Program-made: the position numbers and the translations under genes
Source of the DNA: Flemingiibacterium sp964430755
GTDB taxonomy: Bacteria > Bacillota > Clostridia > Oscillospirales > CAG-272
Reading direction: 5' to 3'
Assembly (NCBI GenBank): GCA_964430755.1
Contig: CAYSFT010000004.1
Span: 5,391-69,390 of the forward strand
Length of the DNA: 64,000 bases
The notes under the pieces: generated by a model
The model's input: only the letters and a program-made list of their open reading frames with translations
Database searches by the model: none
Told to the model about the DNA's origin: nothing
Shown: one piece after another, positions 36,433 to 44,949 of the stretch
Numbering within the stretch: the first letter of the stretch is position 1
How the letters are laid out: each line of letters begins with the position of its first letter

Positions 36433-37158
36433 TCAGTTGATCTTCAAAATCGATTCAAGCTTCTTAAAACGCGGCGAAGTGTCGAAAATACAGTCAACAA
36501 GCTTACACATGAGGGCGATAAAAGGTGAATTTACGGCGGTTGTTACAAATGTACCGAGTCCGATACTGTGGTAAGCGGTGTGTGTTATTGTTGAGAAGTC
36601 GAATGTGGTAATGTCACCGAAAATCGTTATTGCAAGCACGATTGATATTACGAGCAGGGTGACGTCGAATGTGGCTTTGACCTTGTTGATGCCAATATTG
36701 AATCTGTCGGCTATTTCCGAAACGAACAGTTCGTAAACCTGGCGCGGAAGATATGTACGGAAGAAGCAGGCGATGCCGAATGCGATAATGAGGTCACCGA
36801 CGATAAGCATCACCCAGCGAAGCCAGAGTGCATCAAAGGTGATATCCCCAAATAACCATAAAAAGAGATTGAGAGTGTATCCGTACAGCACGGCGACCGC
36901 GAACGCAAGCAGGTATCTCCAGTTAAAGCGGCGCACAACAATGCACATGAGTATCAGCATGAGTCCTTGAATTATATATTCGGTAACGCCAACGCTGAAT
37001 ATATCGCTGAATTTTAACATTACCTCGGAAACGATGAATGCCGGTGCGGCAATCATAGAAACGCCGAGATTTGCTTTACTGCATATTGAAACGCCGAGGG
37101 CAACAAAGATAATTCCGAGCAGCCATAAAAGCTCTGCGGATTTTTTGATTCTGTTCAT
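36433..37158 (-). CDS. YczE/YitT-like integral membrane protein
   Basis: A 241-residue protein with about six hydrophobic helices starting LLWLLGIIFVALGVSICSKANLGVSM, a pattern shared by YczE-like (DUF6198) proteins. These are often next to regulators or transporters but have no established substrate. AAGGA stands seven bases before the ATG. It has its own promoter and is not clearly linked to nagA downstream or the symporter upstream. Confidence 0.75.
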   Translation of the reverse strand: MNRIKKSAELLWLLGIIFVALGVSICSKANLGVSMIAAPAFIVSEVMLKFSDIFSVGVTEYIIQGLMLILMCIVVRRFNWRYLLAFAVAVLYGYTLNLFLWLFGDITFDALWLRWVMLIVGDLIIAFGIACFFRTYLPRQVYELFVSEIADRFNIGINKVKATFDVTLLVISIVLAITIFGDITTFDFSTITHTAYHSIGLGTFVTTAVNSPFIALMCKLVDCIFDTSPRFKKLESILKIN

Positions 37159-37196
37159 AGCTGTATCCTTTTACATAATTTTATAATAATGGATTT

Positions 37197-37225
37197 ATTA
37201 TAACACACATCGACAAAAAAGGCAA
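37197..37225 (-). promoter_or_regulatory. Predicted promoter of the YczE-like gene
   Basis: TTGCCT (37220-37225) and a perfect TATAAT (37197-37202) on the minus strand have a 17-base spacer. Confidence 0.6.
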
Positions 37226-37295
37226 TATCTTCAAGCGCAAAATAATGATAAATATTAATGATACATTCGTCGCACTTGCTTGCAAAAGCGATACA

Positions 37296-37343
37296 TATAA
37301 AAATATAACCACCGCTTCACTTATTACAATGAACACGGTGGTT
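37296..37343 (-). terminator. Terminator after the AgcS gene
   Basis: AACCACCG (37307-37314) pairs with CGGTGGTT (37336-37343); on the minus strand it is followed by an AT-rich stretch with five T's. It ends the Lrp-AgcS transcript. Confidence 0.7.
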
Positions 37344-37350
37344 AATGCTT

Positions 37351-38727
37351 TTATTGCTTTTTGAGAGGATCGAAATGCTCGGCGACGGATTTTTTGACCA
37401 CTTTGAAAAGTCCCAGAATACCGATGAGGTTCGGAATTATCATAAGACCGTTCATCGCCGTGGAAATGCCCCAAATGAGATCAAGCTGGCTGACTGTTCC
37501 GACGAATACTATTGCAACGTAAATGCATCTGTATATAAGAATTGATTTCGGATGCTTGCCGAAGAGATATCCCACACAGACCTCGCCGTAATATGCCCAG
37601 CCGAGGATTGTGGACAGTGCAAAGAACACTGTTGCAAGCGTAACTCCGATTCCGCCGACGGTGGGAATTATAGAATTAAATGATGCTATACTGAGTGCTG
37701 CACCGTCGAGGTTTGCTGCCTTTGCGGTGGTCCAGAGTCCCGAGGTGATAACCACAAGGCCGGAAAGAGTACAGATTATGATGGTTGTGAAGAAAACCTC
37801 AAACATTCCCCAAAGTCCTTGCTTAACAGGATCCTTATTGCTTGATGCTGCGTGTGCGATCGGTGCGCTTCCAAGTCCGGCTTCGTTTGAAAATACACCT
37901 CTCGAAAAGCCGGATTGCATTGCGGCGAGGATGCCGTAACCGGCGAGACCACCTGTTGCCGATTTAAAGTTAAATGCGCCCTTGAATATAAGCTCAAATG
38001 CCGACGGGATTGCTTTATAATTGATTACAAGCGCAACAATCGAGCATACTACAAAGAACATTGCCATGAAGGGAACCATCTTTTCGTTGACGGAAGCGAT
38101 TCTTCTCATTCCGCCGAGGATTACGCAAGCACAGATAACTGTCAGAACAATTCCCGTTATCCAAGGAGCAACGTCGAAGGTCTGTTCAAGAGCAACAGCG
38201 ATTGAGTTTGACTGTGTTGCGTTACCGGTTCCAAGACAGGCCATCATTCCGAAAACAGCGAACAGCGCAGCGAGCCATTTGATTCCGAGGCCGTTCTTTA
38301 TATAGTACATCGGACCGCCGATCCATTCGCCTTTTGAGTTCTTTTCTCTGAACTTGAGCGAGAGGACTATCTCGCAGAATTTTGTAACCATTCCGAGAAG
38401 TGCACTTGCCCACATCCAGAATATTGCGCCGGGACCGCCAAGCGTTATTGCCGTTGCAAGTCCGGCGATGCTTCCTGTTCCGATCGTACCTGCCATTGCG
38501 GTTGCAACCGCCTGAAAAGGACTGACGCCGGATTCATCACTTGTGTGCTGATGCTTGGAAAAAACACCGAAGATGGTGTTTTTCATCATATATCCGAATC
38601 TGCGGAACTGTGGGAATCCGAGTGCCACCGAGAGTATAAGTCCAACTCCGATGAGGAGCGCCAGCATTACGGGACCCCAGATGATATTATCGTTTATGTA
38701 TTTGACTATTTCGGTTAAGGTTTCCAT
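37351..38727 (-). CDS. Sodium:alanine/glycine symporter (AgcS family)
   Basis: A 458-residue membrane protein with about eleven helices. AgcS signatures are ATAMAGTIGTGSIAGLATAI, the substrate/ion site GGPGAIFWMW, FREKNSKGEWIGGPMYYIKNGLG and FSNEAGLGSAPIAHAAS. Known members import alanine or glycine with sodium. It starts 13 bases after the Lrp regulator, with GAGGAAG before the ATG, so the regulator probably controls uptake in response to an amino acid. The exact amino acid is not shown by sequence. Confidence 0.92.
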   Translation of the reverse strand: METLTEIVKYINDNIIWGPVMLALLIGVGLILSVALGFPQFRRFGYMMKNTIFGVFSKHQHTSDESGVSPFQAVATAMAGTIGTGSIAGLATAITLGGPGAIFWMWASALLGMVTKFCEIVLSLKFREKNSKGEWIGGPMYYIKNGLGIKWLAALFAVFGMMACLGTGNATQSNSIAVALEQTFDVAPWITGIVLTVICACVILGGMRRIASVNEKMVPFMAMFFVVCSIVALVINYKAIPSAFELIFKGAFNFKSATGGLAGYGILAAMQSGFSRGVFSNEAGLGSAPIAHAASSNKDPVKQGLWGMFEVFFTTIIICTLSGLVVITSGLWTTAKAANLDGAALSIASFNSIIPTVGGIGVTLATVFFALSTILGWAYYGEVCVGYLFGKHPKSILIYRCIYVAIVFVGTVSQLDLIWGISTAMNGLMIIPNLIGILGLFKVVKKSVAEHFDPLKKQ

Positions 38728-38740
38728 TTATCTTCCTCTT

Positions 38741-39202
38741 TCACTGTTTGTCCGATCTTTCCGGCAACAGACAAAAGTCCCTCTTGTTTGTTGATAATAC
38801 AACCGAGGTACGTGTCATTGAAACGCCGTTTATATATTTAATATAGTTGATGATGCCCTCAAGTCCGCTTCCGGATTTTGTTATAACCTTGAGTATGAAA
38901 TCGAAATCGCCGGCGATGTAATAACATTCGGCAATCGAATCGTTTTCATTGATACGCTTCACAAATTCATCGTAATATTTCGGGTGCTCAAGACTGACGT
39001 ATACGAATGCGGTGAGATCACGTCCGAGTGCATTCTGATTGATAATTGTTGTGTACTGCTCAATCAGACCTGATGCCTCCATCTTCTTGATACGCTCGAT
39101 AACCGCCGAGGTTGACAGGTTTATCTTTGCGCCGATGTTGGTTGCGTTTTCTCTTGAATTTTCTTTAAGGCACATTAAAATTTCGTAATCTATCGAATCC
39201 AA
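38741..39202 (-). CDS. Lrp/AsnC family regulator
   Basis: A 153-residue protein with an N-terminal helix-turn-helix (LDSIDYEILMCLKENSR to IERIKKMEASGLI) and a C-terminal RAM ligand-binding domain (LTAFVYVSLEHPKYYDEF to TSVVLSTNK). The start is TTG at 39202, because AAGGAGG lies seven bases before it; the longer frame to 39238 would run through that site. Lrp-type proteins form octamers and sense amino acids. It is co-transcribed with AgcS, probably its target. Confidence 0.92.
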   Translation of the reverse strand: MDSIDYEILMCLKENSRENATNIGAKINLSTSAVIERIKKMEASGLIEQYTTIINQNALGRDLTAFVYVSLEHPKYYDEFVKRINENDSIAECYYIAGDFDFILKVITKSGSGLEGIINYIKYINGVSMTRTSVVLSTNKRDFCLLPERSDKQ

Positions 39203-39227
39203 TTTTAACCCTCCTTTTTCTCCTAAA

Positions 39228-39256
39228 ATTATACACAAAATCGAAGAAAAAGTAAA
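39228..39256 (-). promoter_or_regulatory. Promoter of the Lrp-AgcS pair
   Basis: TTTACT (39251-39256) and TATAAT (39228-39233) on the minus strand have a 17-base spacer; -10 is preceded by TGTG. The start of transcription would be about 20 bases before the TTG start codon. Confidence 0.65.
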
Positions 39257-39485
39257 GAGATTCCAAACAGATAATTATTTTTTTTCGAATTTTTTCGACA
39301 CGAGAAATATTTTATTGATTTATCTCGCTAAAGTAGCGCGAAACCGAAATATTTTCGGCAAAACGATTGACAAGGGAATCTTTTTTGCGCGTTTGTGGGT
39401 TAGACGATATTATTTTCGGAAAACTCGCTGCGCTAATTTCTGCGTTTTTGCGCGGCTTAGCGCAACAGTCCCTTTTCGTTACGCT
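39257..39485. other. Intergenic stretch with short inverted repeats
   Basis: No gene is seen. It is AT-rich to 39310 and then holds GCGCTAA/TTAGCGC around a GC-rich loop (about 39434-39470), CGCTAAAGTAGCG near 39330, and several TTTTCG/CGAAAA copies. A TTGACA at 39369 lacks a proper -10. The purpose is unclear. Confidence 0.4.
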
Positions 39486-39527
39486 AAAAAGCCTCCCACG
39501 GCAGAAGAATGTAACTACCGTAGGAGG
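39486..39527 (-). terminator. Terminator after the glycyl radical enzyme gene
   Basis: CCTCCCACGG (39492-39501) pairs with CCGTAGGAGG (39518-39527) with one mismatch; on the minus strand it is followed by CTTTTT. Confidence 0.8.
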
Positions 39528-39574
39528 AATTTTTATGTGAAAGATATAGCTTGAACAGTGTCCGCTTTTTGCCG

Positions 39575-41890
39575 TTATACGTAACGGCTGATGATTTCAT
39601 CCTGGGATTCGCTGTCCATCTGAACAAACTGGATGCTGTAACCGCCGACGCGGACTGTAAGATCGCCGTGACGTTCGGGGCAAGCTTTTGCATCAATCAG
39701 GTCATCCTTGTTCGCTGTTGTGATCTGCGCCATGCATCCGCCGTTTGAAAGGAAAGAACGGATAGTGTTTGAAACACTTCTGCGAAGCTCGGGCGTTGCA
39801 AGCATCTTTGTTGTCAGTATGACATTAAGTGTAGTTCCGCCGACGCCCTTTTCCATCGGAAGCTTTGCAACGGAATTAAGCATTGCAGTCAAACCGCTTG
39901 TATCGGCACCCGGACGTGGACCCATACTGTTGCCGAGCGGTTCACCGGCATGACGACCGTCGGGCATTGCTCCCATTGTTTTGCCGTAAGTGATACCTCC
40001 GAGCAAAAGTGAGCATCCGCCTGTGTATACGCCGCCGCGTCCTGTTTGGTATTTGCCTATTTCTGCCCAATAGAAATCAAGAATATCAACAGCGAGCGCA
40101 TCGACCGCTGCGTTATCATTACCGAATTTCGGAGAAGAGTTCAAAAGCATCTGACGTTCTCTCTCATATCCCATGAAGTCTGCCGCTAACATTTTGAGAA
40201 GCTCTTCTTTGCTGATGCGTTTCTCATCGAAAACGAGCTTCTTTATTGCCATCATTGAGTCTGCAACGGCTGCAAGACCGGCAGTTTCAATCAGACCGTA
40301 TCCGTAAATCGGTCCGCCGGCATCGTGTGAGATTCCCTTTTCGAGGCACCCGTCCGTAAAGAGTCCCTTGAGAAGCTTTGCGTGATTTGCCGCCCTGCAT
40401 TCCTGACCTTTACGGCAAAGGTAGAGGTGGATTTCCGTAAAATATTTAACCTGCGTTTTGAAGCCGTCATATAATTCTTCAAATGTTTCACATTCCGCGA
40501 AAGACTTGGTGACAGGGCCGAGCTGATATTCGGGATTTGCCGGAGACTTACCGCCGAGCATTGCGATCTCAAGCACCTTGGCAAGGTTGAACGAACCGTC
40601 CTCACAGCCCGTGTTGCATTTGCCGGGGATCTCAATTTCCTGACATCCGAGCGTTGCATAGTTTCTCGCATCCTCAAGCGTCACGCCGAGCTTCAGCAAA
40701 CCCGGAATGACCGTTTTATCGCTGACCACCGTCGGATCGCACATACCCTCAGACCAGATCTTGATCATCAGATCGGTTAGCTCCTCGGGAGTATCCTCGG
40801 CTATACGAACGACCATTCGGGGATGAGAATCGTGAATATTTCGAAGAACTTGTAAGAACAGATACGAAAGCTCATTCGTCGCATCTTTTCCGTTCTCCGG
40901 GTGACATCCGCCGAGAGTTGAGTTGTGAGAGCCGCATTCCCAGATTTTGAACATAAATGACGAAATTGATTCCTCGGTGGAAATAACGTCACCGTGCTCC
41001 TTGGAATATTCATAGAACGGTAAGAAAAACTGGTCAACGCGTCCGATGCAGTCAACCCAATCCCAAAGGGAAAGTATCCATGCAAGCTGTACCGCCTGAT
41101 AGAGAGTTTTCGGCTTGTTGTGTGCAACGTATGCGCAGTTTTCCGCGATTTCCTCGTAGTAGCGCTTCTGGACGGTATCCGTTTCTTTTTCGGCGAGTTC
41201 CTTTGCGTATGCCGCGTATTTTTCAAGATGCGCAATCATACCGCGAGCAAGTATTCTGTTCGCTTCATAAAAATCGGCAGTTTCCTGATCTTTTGCGTTC
41301 TGTGCCGCATATTTGTCAACGATCTCAAGCATTCCGTCAAGACCGTTTTCGAGGAGCGTTACATAATTTGGCAGTGTGTGACCTTGGTAACCGCCTGCCC
41401 AGAAGAGCTCGTTTTTATAAATTTCGTTGTATTTTTCTTCGCCGATCAACTCATGTCCTGCTTTGTGCATATGGTCGAGGCTGAGCGGCTCCATGCGTGA
41501 GTGCAGAGCTTCAATTCTTGCTTTTTCTGCCTCGGGATCATTGAAACCGCGTTCCTTTGCGATGGCGTCCTTGTGGACTTCAATACCCCAGCTGAAATGC
41601 TCCATAAGCGGATATGTCGGACGGGTAATGCCGACAATTGCCTCGTGCGGATAGATCACGCAGGGCATACAGAGCCATGAGCGTACGATCGAATGTGCAA
41701 GCGCGATAACATAAGGCGCATCGGGCATTTCTTCAAACACGTCCGCAAAAGGATTCATACCGTTTGTTGGAATCGGATCAATCAATGTAAATTCACGCGG
41801 ATCGCGAGGACGAAGACGCGCGCGGACACCGGATTCCACTTTTTTTATACGGTCGGTAAATTGTAATTTTTCATCAATATTCTTAAACAT
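39575..41890 (-). CDS. Glycyl radical enzyme of the dehydratase/lyase (non-PFL) type
   Basis: The 771-residue protein has the glycyl loop RVGGYSIQF near the C-terminus (radical Gly about residue 750). The active-site loop LGCQEIEIP places the thiyl Cys at about 416 with Glu two residues later. The C-x-E pattern marks eliminases such as glycerol, choline, hydroxyproline or isethionate lyases and excludes pyruvate formate-lyase, which has two adjacent Cys. The intervening GGCHPENGKD and the GCQEIEIPGKCNTGC loop do not match a subgroup I can name. The activase gene is 12 bases upstream. It is oxygen-sensitive and cytoplasmic. Neither a microcompartment nor a dedicated dehydrogenase is next to it, so the substrate is open. 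Confidence 0.9.
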   Translation of the reverse strand: MFKNIDEKLQFTDRIKKVESGVRARLRPRDPREFTLIDPIPTNGMNPFADVFEEMPDAPYVIALAHSIVRSWLCMPCVIYPHEAIVGITRPTYPLMEHFSWGIEVHKDAIAKERGFNDPEAEKARIEALHSRMEPLSLDHMHKAGHELIGEEKYNEIYKNELFWAGGYQGHTLPNYVTLLENGLDGMLEIVDKYAAQNAKDQETADFYEANRILARGMIAHLEKYAAYAKELAEKETDTVQKRYYEEIAENCAYVAHNKPKTLYQAVQLAWILSLWDWVDCIGRVDQFFLPFYEYSKEHGDVISTEESISSFMFKIWECGSHNSTLGGCHPENGKDATNELSYLFLQVLRNIHDSHPRMVVRIAEDTPEELTDLMIKIWSEGMCDPTVVSDKTVIPGLLKLGVTLEDARNYATLGCQEIEIPGKCNTGCEDGSFNLAKVLEIAMLGGKSPANPEYQLGPVTKSFAECETFEELYDGFKTQVKYFTEIHLYLCRKGQECRAANHAKLLKGLFTDGCLEKGISHDAGGPIYGYGLIETAGLAAVADSMMAIKKLVFDEKRISKEELLKMLAADFMGYERERQMLLNSSPKFGNDNAAVDALAVDILDFYWAEIGKYQTGRGGVYTGGCSLLLGGITYGKTMGAMPDGRHAGEPLGNSMGPRPGADTSGLTAMLNSVAKLPMEKGVGGTTLNVILTTKMLATPELRRSVSNTIRSFLSNGGCMAQITTANKDDLIDAKACPERHGDLTVRVGGYSIQFVQMDSESQDEIISRYV

Positions 41891-41902
41891 AACAATTTCC
41901 CT

Positions 41903-42811
41903 TCAGTTAACAGTAACTTTAATTGCTTCGCCGCACATCACTTGAAGCCTATCGGCAAAGCTCTGAACAAACGCTTTATCGGGGATTTCCGCTTCATACA
42001 TCGGAGCAATCCCAAGTTGTGCCGCTTTGGTTATTCCAAGTCTGTGATACGGCTCGATATGTATATTCTTGATCGAATTATTATGGGACAGTGCAGTGCG
42101 AGCAATGCCCTCCATGTGATCATCTGTTCCGTTAATATCGGGAATCAACGGACAGCGCAGGATAATTGACGCACCCAAGCTGCAGAGAAGCTCAAGATTA
42201 TTAAGAATAGGCGTTTGTGGTACACCGCACAGCTTTTTGTGCGCTTCGTCACCCGTGATCTTATAGTCAAACAAAAACAGATCTGTATAAGAAGCCATCT
42301 CGGCAAGCAGCTCTGAATTTCCAAATCCTGATGTTTCAACACAGGTGTGAAGTCCGTTTTCTTTAGCCGCCCTCAGAAGCTCAATTGAAAATTCTCCGTG
42401 CGTCAGGGGTTCTCCGCCGGAGAGTGTCATTCCGCCGCCGCTGTCACGGTACACGTTAACATCGCGCATAACCTCTGCCATAACTTCATCAGCGGTCATC
42501 ATTGTGCCCTGTGCAGTCAATGCAAGACTATAACAAACCTCTGTGCATTTACTGCATTTGACACAGTGACCTCTGTCAAGGATATGAAATCCGTCCTTCA
42601 TTTTATGACATCCCGGCTCGCACACTTCAGCACACGCACCGCATCCGATACATCTGTCCGCATTGTACATAACCTGACGCTCGCTTGAAAGTCCCTCCGG
42701 ATTGTGGCACCAGATGCAACTGAGGGGACAACCCTTCAGAAAAACGACTGTCCGTACACCGGGGCCGTCAAAAAGCGAAAATCTTTGAATGTTGAATATA
42801 ATACCCGGCAT
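41903..42811 (-). CDS. Glycyl radical enzyme activating protein (radical SAM)
   Basis: A 302-residue activase with the radical SAM motif CPLSCIWC (Cys 28, 32, 35) followed by a two-cluster ferredoxin insert (CIGCGACAEVC and CVKCSKCTEVC, about 50-90), as in activases of eliminase-type glycyl radical enzymes. GGGMTLSGGEP and ETSGF are the SAM-binding strands. It makes the glycyl radical on the enzyme encoded 12 bases downstream. AGGAGG lies four bases before the ATG and a strong promoter precedes it. Confidence 0.93.
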   Translation of the reverse strand: MPGIIFNIQRFSLFDGPGVRTVVFLKGCPLSCIWCHNPEGLSSERQVMYNADRCIGCGACAEVCEPGCHKMKDGFHILDRGHCVKCSKCTEVCYSLALTAQGTMMTADEVMAEVMRDVNVYRDSGGGMTLSGGEPLTHGEFSIELLRAAKENGLHTCVETSGFGNSELLAEMASYTDLFLFDYKITGDEAHKKLCGVPQTPILNNLELLCSLGASIILRCPLIPDINGTDDHMEGIARTALSHNNSIKNIHIEPYHRLGITKAAQLGIAPMYEAEIPDKAFVQSFADRLQVMCGEAIKVTVN

Positions 42812-42857
42812 AGAACCTCCTAAAATCTTACTTTGCTACAACATATATACACTTTTG

Positions 42858-42886
42858 ATTATACATAAATTGGGTCGGTTTGTCAA
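42858..42886 (-). promoter_or_regulatory. Strong sigma-A promoter of the glycyl radical pair
   Basis: TTGACA (42881-42886) and TATAAT (42858-42863), both perfect, with a 17-base spacer on the minus strand. Confidence 0.85.
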
Positions 42887-42973
42887 GCGACTGTCCGACA
42901 TTACGCACCTTTTGACCAGCTTTCAGGTTGTAATAACGCTTTTATAAACGAACAGGATTGCCGTTTTGGCGAA

Positions 42974-43011
42974 TAAAAAAGGAATGAGCCCGGTGTATTT
43001 CCGAACTCATT
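42974..43011 (-). terminator. Terminator after the EamA gene
   Basis: AATGAG..CGG pairs with CCG..CTCATT across a loop (42983-43011 on plus); on the minus strand it is followed by CCTTTTTTA. It ends the five-gene operon before the activase promoter. Confidence 0.7.
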
Positions 43012-43071
43012 TGTGATTATTTGATATTGAATTTTCTTCATACTCCGATGTTCATTTCGGAGCTTGAACGG

Positions 43072-43974
43072 TCATTTCCTGCGCTTTGGTTTTATGTTTG
43101 ATATCAGGATGCCGCCGGAGATTAATAAAAATGCGATCAGGTACTGAAGCTTCCATATGTTCTCTCCGAGTATCATTGCGCCGAAAATGCAGGCGAATAC
43201 CGGCTCGGCAAACTTGATGATAAACAGCTTTGATAATTCGCCGTTCTTCACAATTCCAAACCATATACAATAGCTGACGATGGAGGCAAGACATATGTAT
43301 GCCATTATCCACAATGAAGAATCGAGAGAGAATTGTACATTGCCTCCCATTAGCGCACCGACTGCAAGCAGGACAATACCTCCGAAAAGCTGTGAGATTC
43401 CCGTTGCAGTTATCGGCGCAACCTTACTAAACACCTTTTTACTGATGACGTTTGAAAAGACAGTGCAAAATGAAGCGCAGAGAATCAAAAAGTCACCGAT
43501 ATGAAAGGAAAAACCGTTTGAATCGACATTCAAGGCGATGATTCCCGAAAAACCGATCAGCGAGGCGATAACCTTTTTGACGGTCGGCTTATCATCTTTG
43601 ATAAACAGGAAAGAGAAGCAAACGTAAAAAAGTGCGCCGATTTGCTTAATAATTGCTGTTTTTGAGCTGTCGGTAAGTTCGAGCCCCATATAGGTGAAGC
43701 CATAGTGCAGGATGATTGCAAACACGCCGGAGAGCAGGATCGGGAGTATAGAATATTTGGCAGGCTTATATGATTCTTTATCCTTTACTGCGGAAAAAAT
43801 ACATATAACACCGCCGCAGATGACGAAGCGAATGCCTGCGAACAACAAAATGTCGGCTGTTCCGTCAACACTGTACTCGCCGAAACCGAGCTTTACCATA
43901 GGGAAAAGTGAACCCCACAGCAGCATGGTAAAGAGCGCGAGAGCAACTGTTTTATATTTACTCATTGCAAACAC
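43072..43974 (-). CDS. EamA/DMT-family transporter
   Basis: A 300-residue protein with ten hydrophobic helices in two EamA repeats (LFTMLLWGSLFPMVKLGF and, in the second half, ASFCTVFSNVISKKVF and FAEPVFACIFGAMILGE). Family members export or import amino acids, sugars or related metabolites. It overlaps the end of the quinone-oxidoreductase-like gene. A GTG at 43974 has AGG nine bases upstream; the ATG at 43965 is the alternative. As last gene of the operon it probably carries the substrate or product of the pathway. Confidence 0.85.
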   Translation of the reverse strand: MFAMSKYKTVALALFTMLLWGSLFPMVKLGFGEYSVDGTADILLFAGIRFVICGGVICIFSAVKDKESYKPAKYSILPILLSGVFAIILHYGFTYMGLELTDSSKTAIIKQIGALFYVCFSFLFIKDDKPTVKKVIASLIGFSGIIALNVDSNGFSFHIGDFLILCASFCTVFSNVISKKVFSKVAPITATGISQLFGGIVLLAVGALMGGNVQFSLDSSLWIMAYICLASIVSYCIWFGIVKNGELSKLFIIKFAEPVFACIFGAMILGENIWKLQYLIAFLLISGGILISNIKPKRRK

Positions 43975-44938
43975 TCAGAACGACCTTGCCGATGTTTTCG
44001 CCGCGCTCTAAAATTGCGTGAGCCGCTTCTGCCTCGGTTATGGGAAGAACCTTGTAGATCGACGGCTTTACAGTTCCGTCCTCAAGCTTCGGCCAGACGT
44101 TTTTAACAAGCTCGGAAAGAATGTACGCCTTGAATTCGGGCGTGCGGTTGCGCAGCATACTTCCAACTAAATGCAAGCCCTTTGTCAGAAGCGGACGAAG
44201 CTGTACGGTGGTTTCAATTCCGGCAAGAGTTGAGATGACAACCCAGTATCCGCCTCTTGCCATATAGGGAAGGCTCTTGCCGAGTGTTTCGCCCGAAAGG
44301 CAGTCCATCGAAACGCTGACCGGTGTACCGTTTTCCTCTTCGGCTTTCAGTATCTCTTCAACACACTGTGTTTTTGAATTGATGATCACATCAGCGCCGA
44401 GCGACTTAATTTTTTCGGCGATTTCGTCTGACAGCACCGAGGTTATAACTCTCGCTCCAAACGCTTTTGCCATAGGAATTGCAGCCGAGGCGAGTCCGCT
44501 TGCACCTGCAGGGATAAATGCAGTTGCGCCTGCTTGGAGGTGTCCTTCAATGAAAAGATTGAGATATGATGTTGCGTATGCTTCGGGAAGTGACGCCGCT
44601 TCGACCATGGAAAGTCCCTTGGGAACGGGCATGAGCATATCATATTTCACCGCCGCATATTCGGCATATCCTCCGCCGCCGAGAAGCGCGCAAACTCGGT
44701 CGCCAAGCTTCCAATCGGTCACGTTTTTGCCGAGCTTTACGATTTCTCCTGCAATTTCAAGTCCCATCCATTCGGGACAGCCGGGCGGAGAGGGATATTT
44801 ACCCTGCCTTTGCAAAAGGTCAGCACGGTTGAGCGCCGCCGCATAAATTTTAACGAGCACTTCGTCATCTTTAATTACCGGGTCGGCAACATCCGACCAC
44901 ACCAAATTCTTGTTTTCGTCTATAAGTACTGCTTTCAT
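43958..44938 (-). CDS. NAD(P)H:quinone-oxidoreductase-like (zinc-free MDR) enzyme
   Basis: A 326-residue medium-chain reductase of the PIG3/QOR type: MKAVLIDENKNLVWSDV, LNRADLLQRQGKYPSPPGCP, EYAAVKYDMLMPVPKGLS and the Rossmann AFIPAGASGLASAAI. The substrate-site zinc Cys/His of alcohol dehydrogenases are absent. Members reduce quinones or enones with NADPH. GAGGTG seven bases before the ATG at 44938 sets the start; the stop of the upstream epimerase is at 44950. The actual substrate in this operon is unknown. Confidence 0.88.
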   Translation of the reverse strand: MKAVLIDENKNLVWSDVADPVIKDDEVLVKIYAAALNRADLLQRQGKYPSPPGCPEWMGLEIAGEIVKLGKNVTDWKLGDRVCALLGGGGYAEYAAVKYDMLMPVPKGLSMVEAASLPEAYATSYLNLFIEGHLQAGATAFIPAGASGLASAAIPMAKAFGARVITSVLSDEIAEKIKSLGADVIINSKTQCVEEILKAEEENGTPVSVSMDCLSGETLGKSLPYMARGGYWVVISTLAGIETTVQLRPLLTKGLHLVGSMLRNRTPEFKAYILSELVKNVWPKLEDGTVKPSIYKVLPITEAEAAHAILERGENIGKVVLSVCNE

Positions 44939-44949
44939 TTTTTTACACC

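Noticed and set aside
39367..39400. TTGACA as a plus-strand promoter
   Set aside because: No -10 box at 16-18 bases and no plus-strand gene follows.
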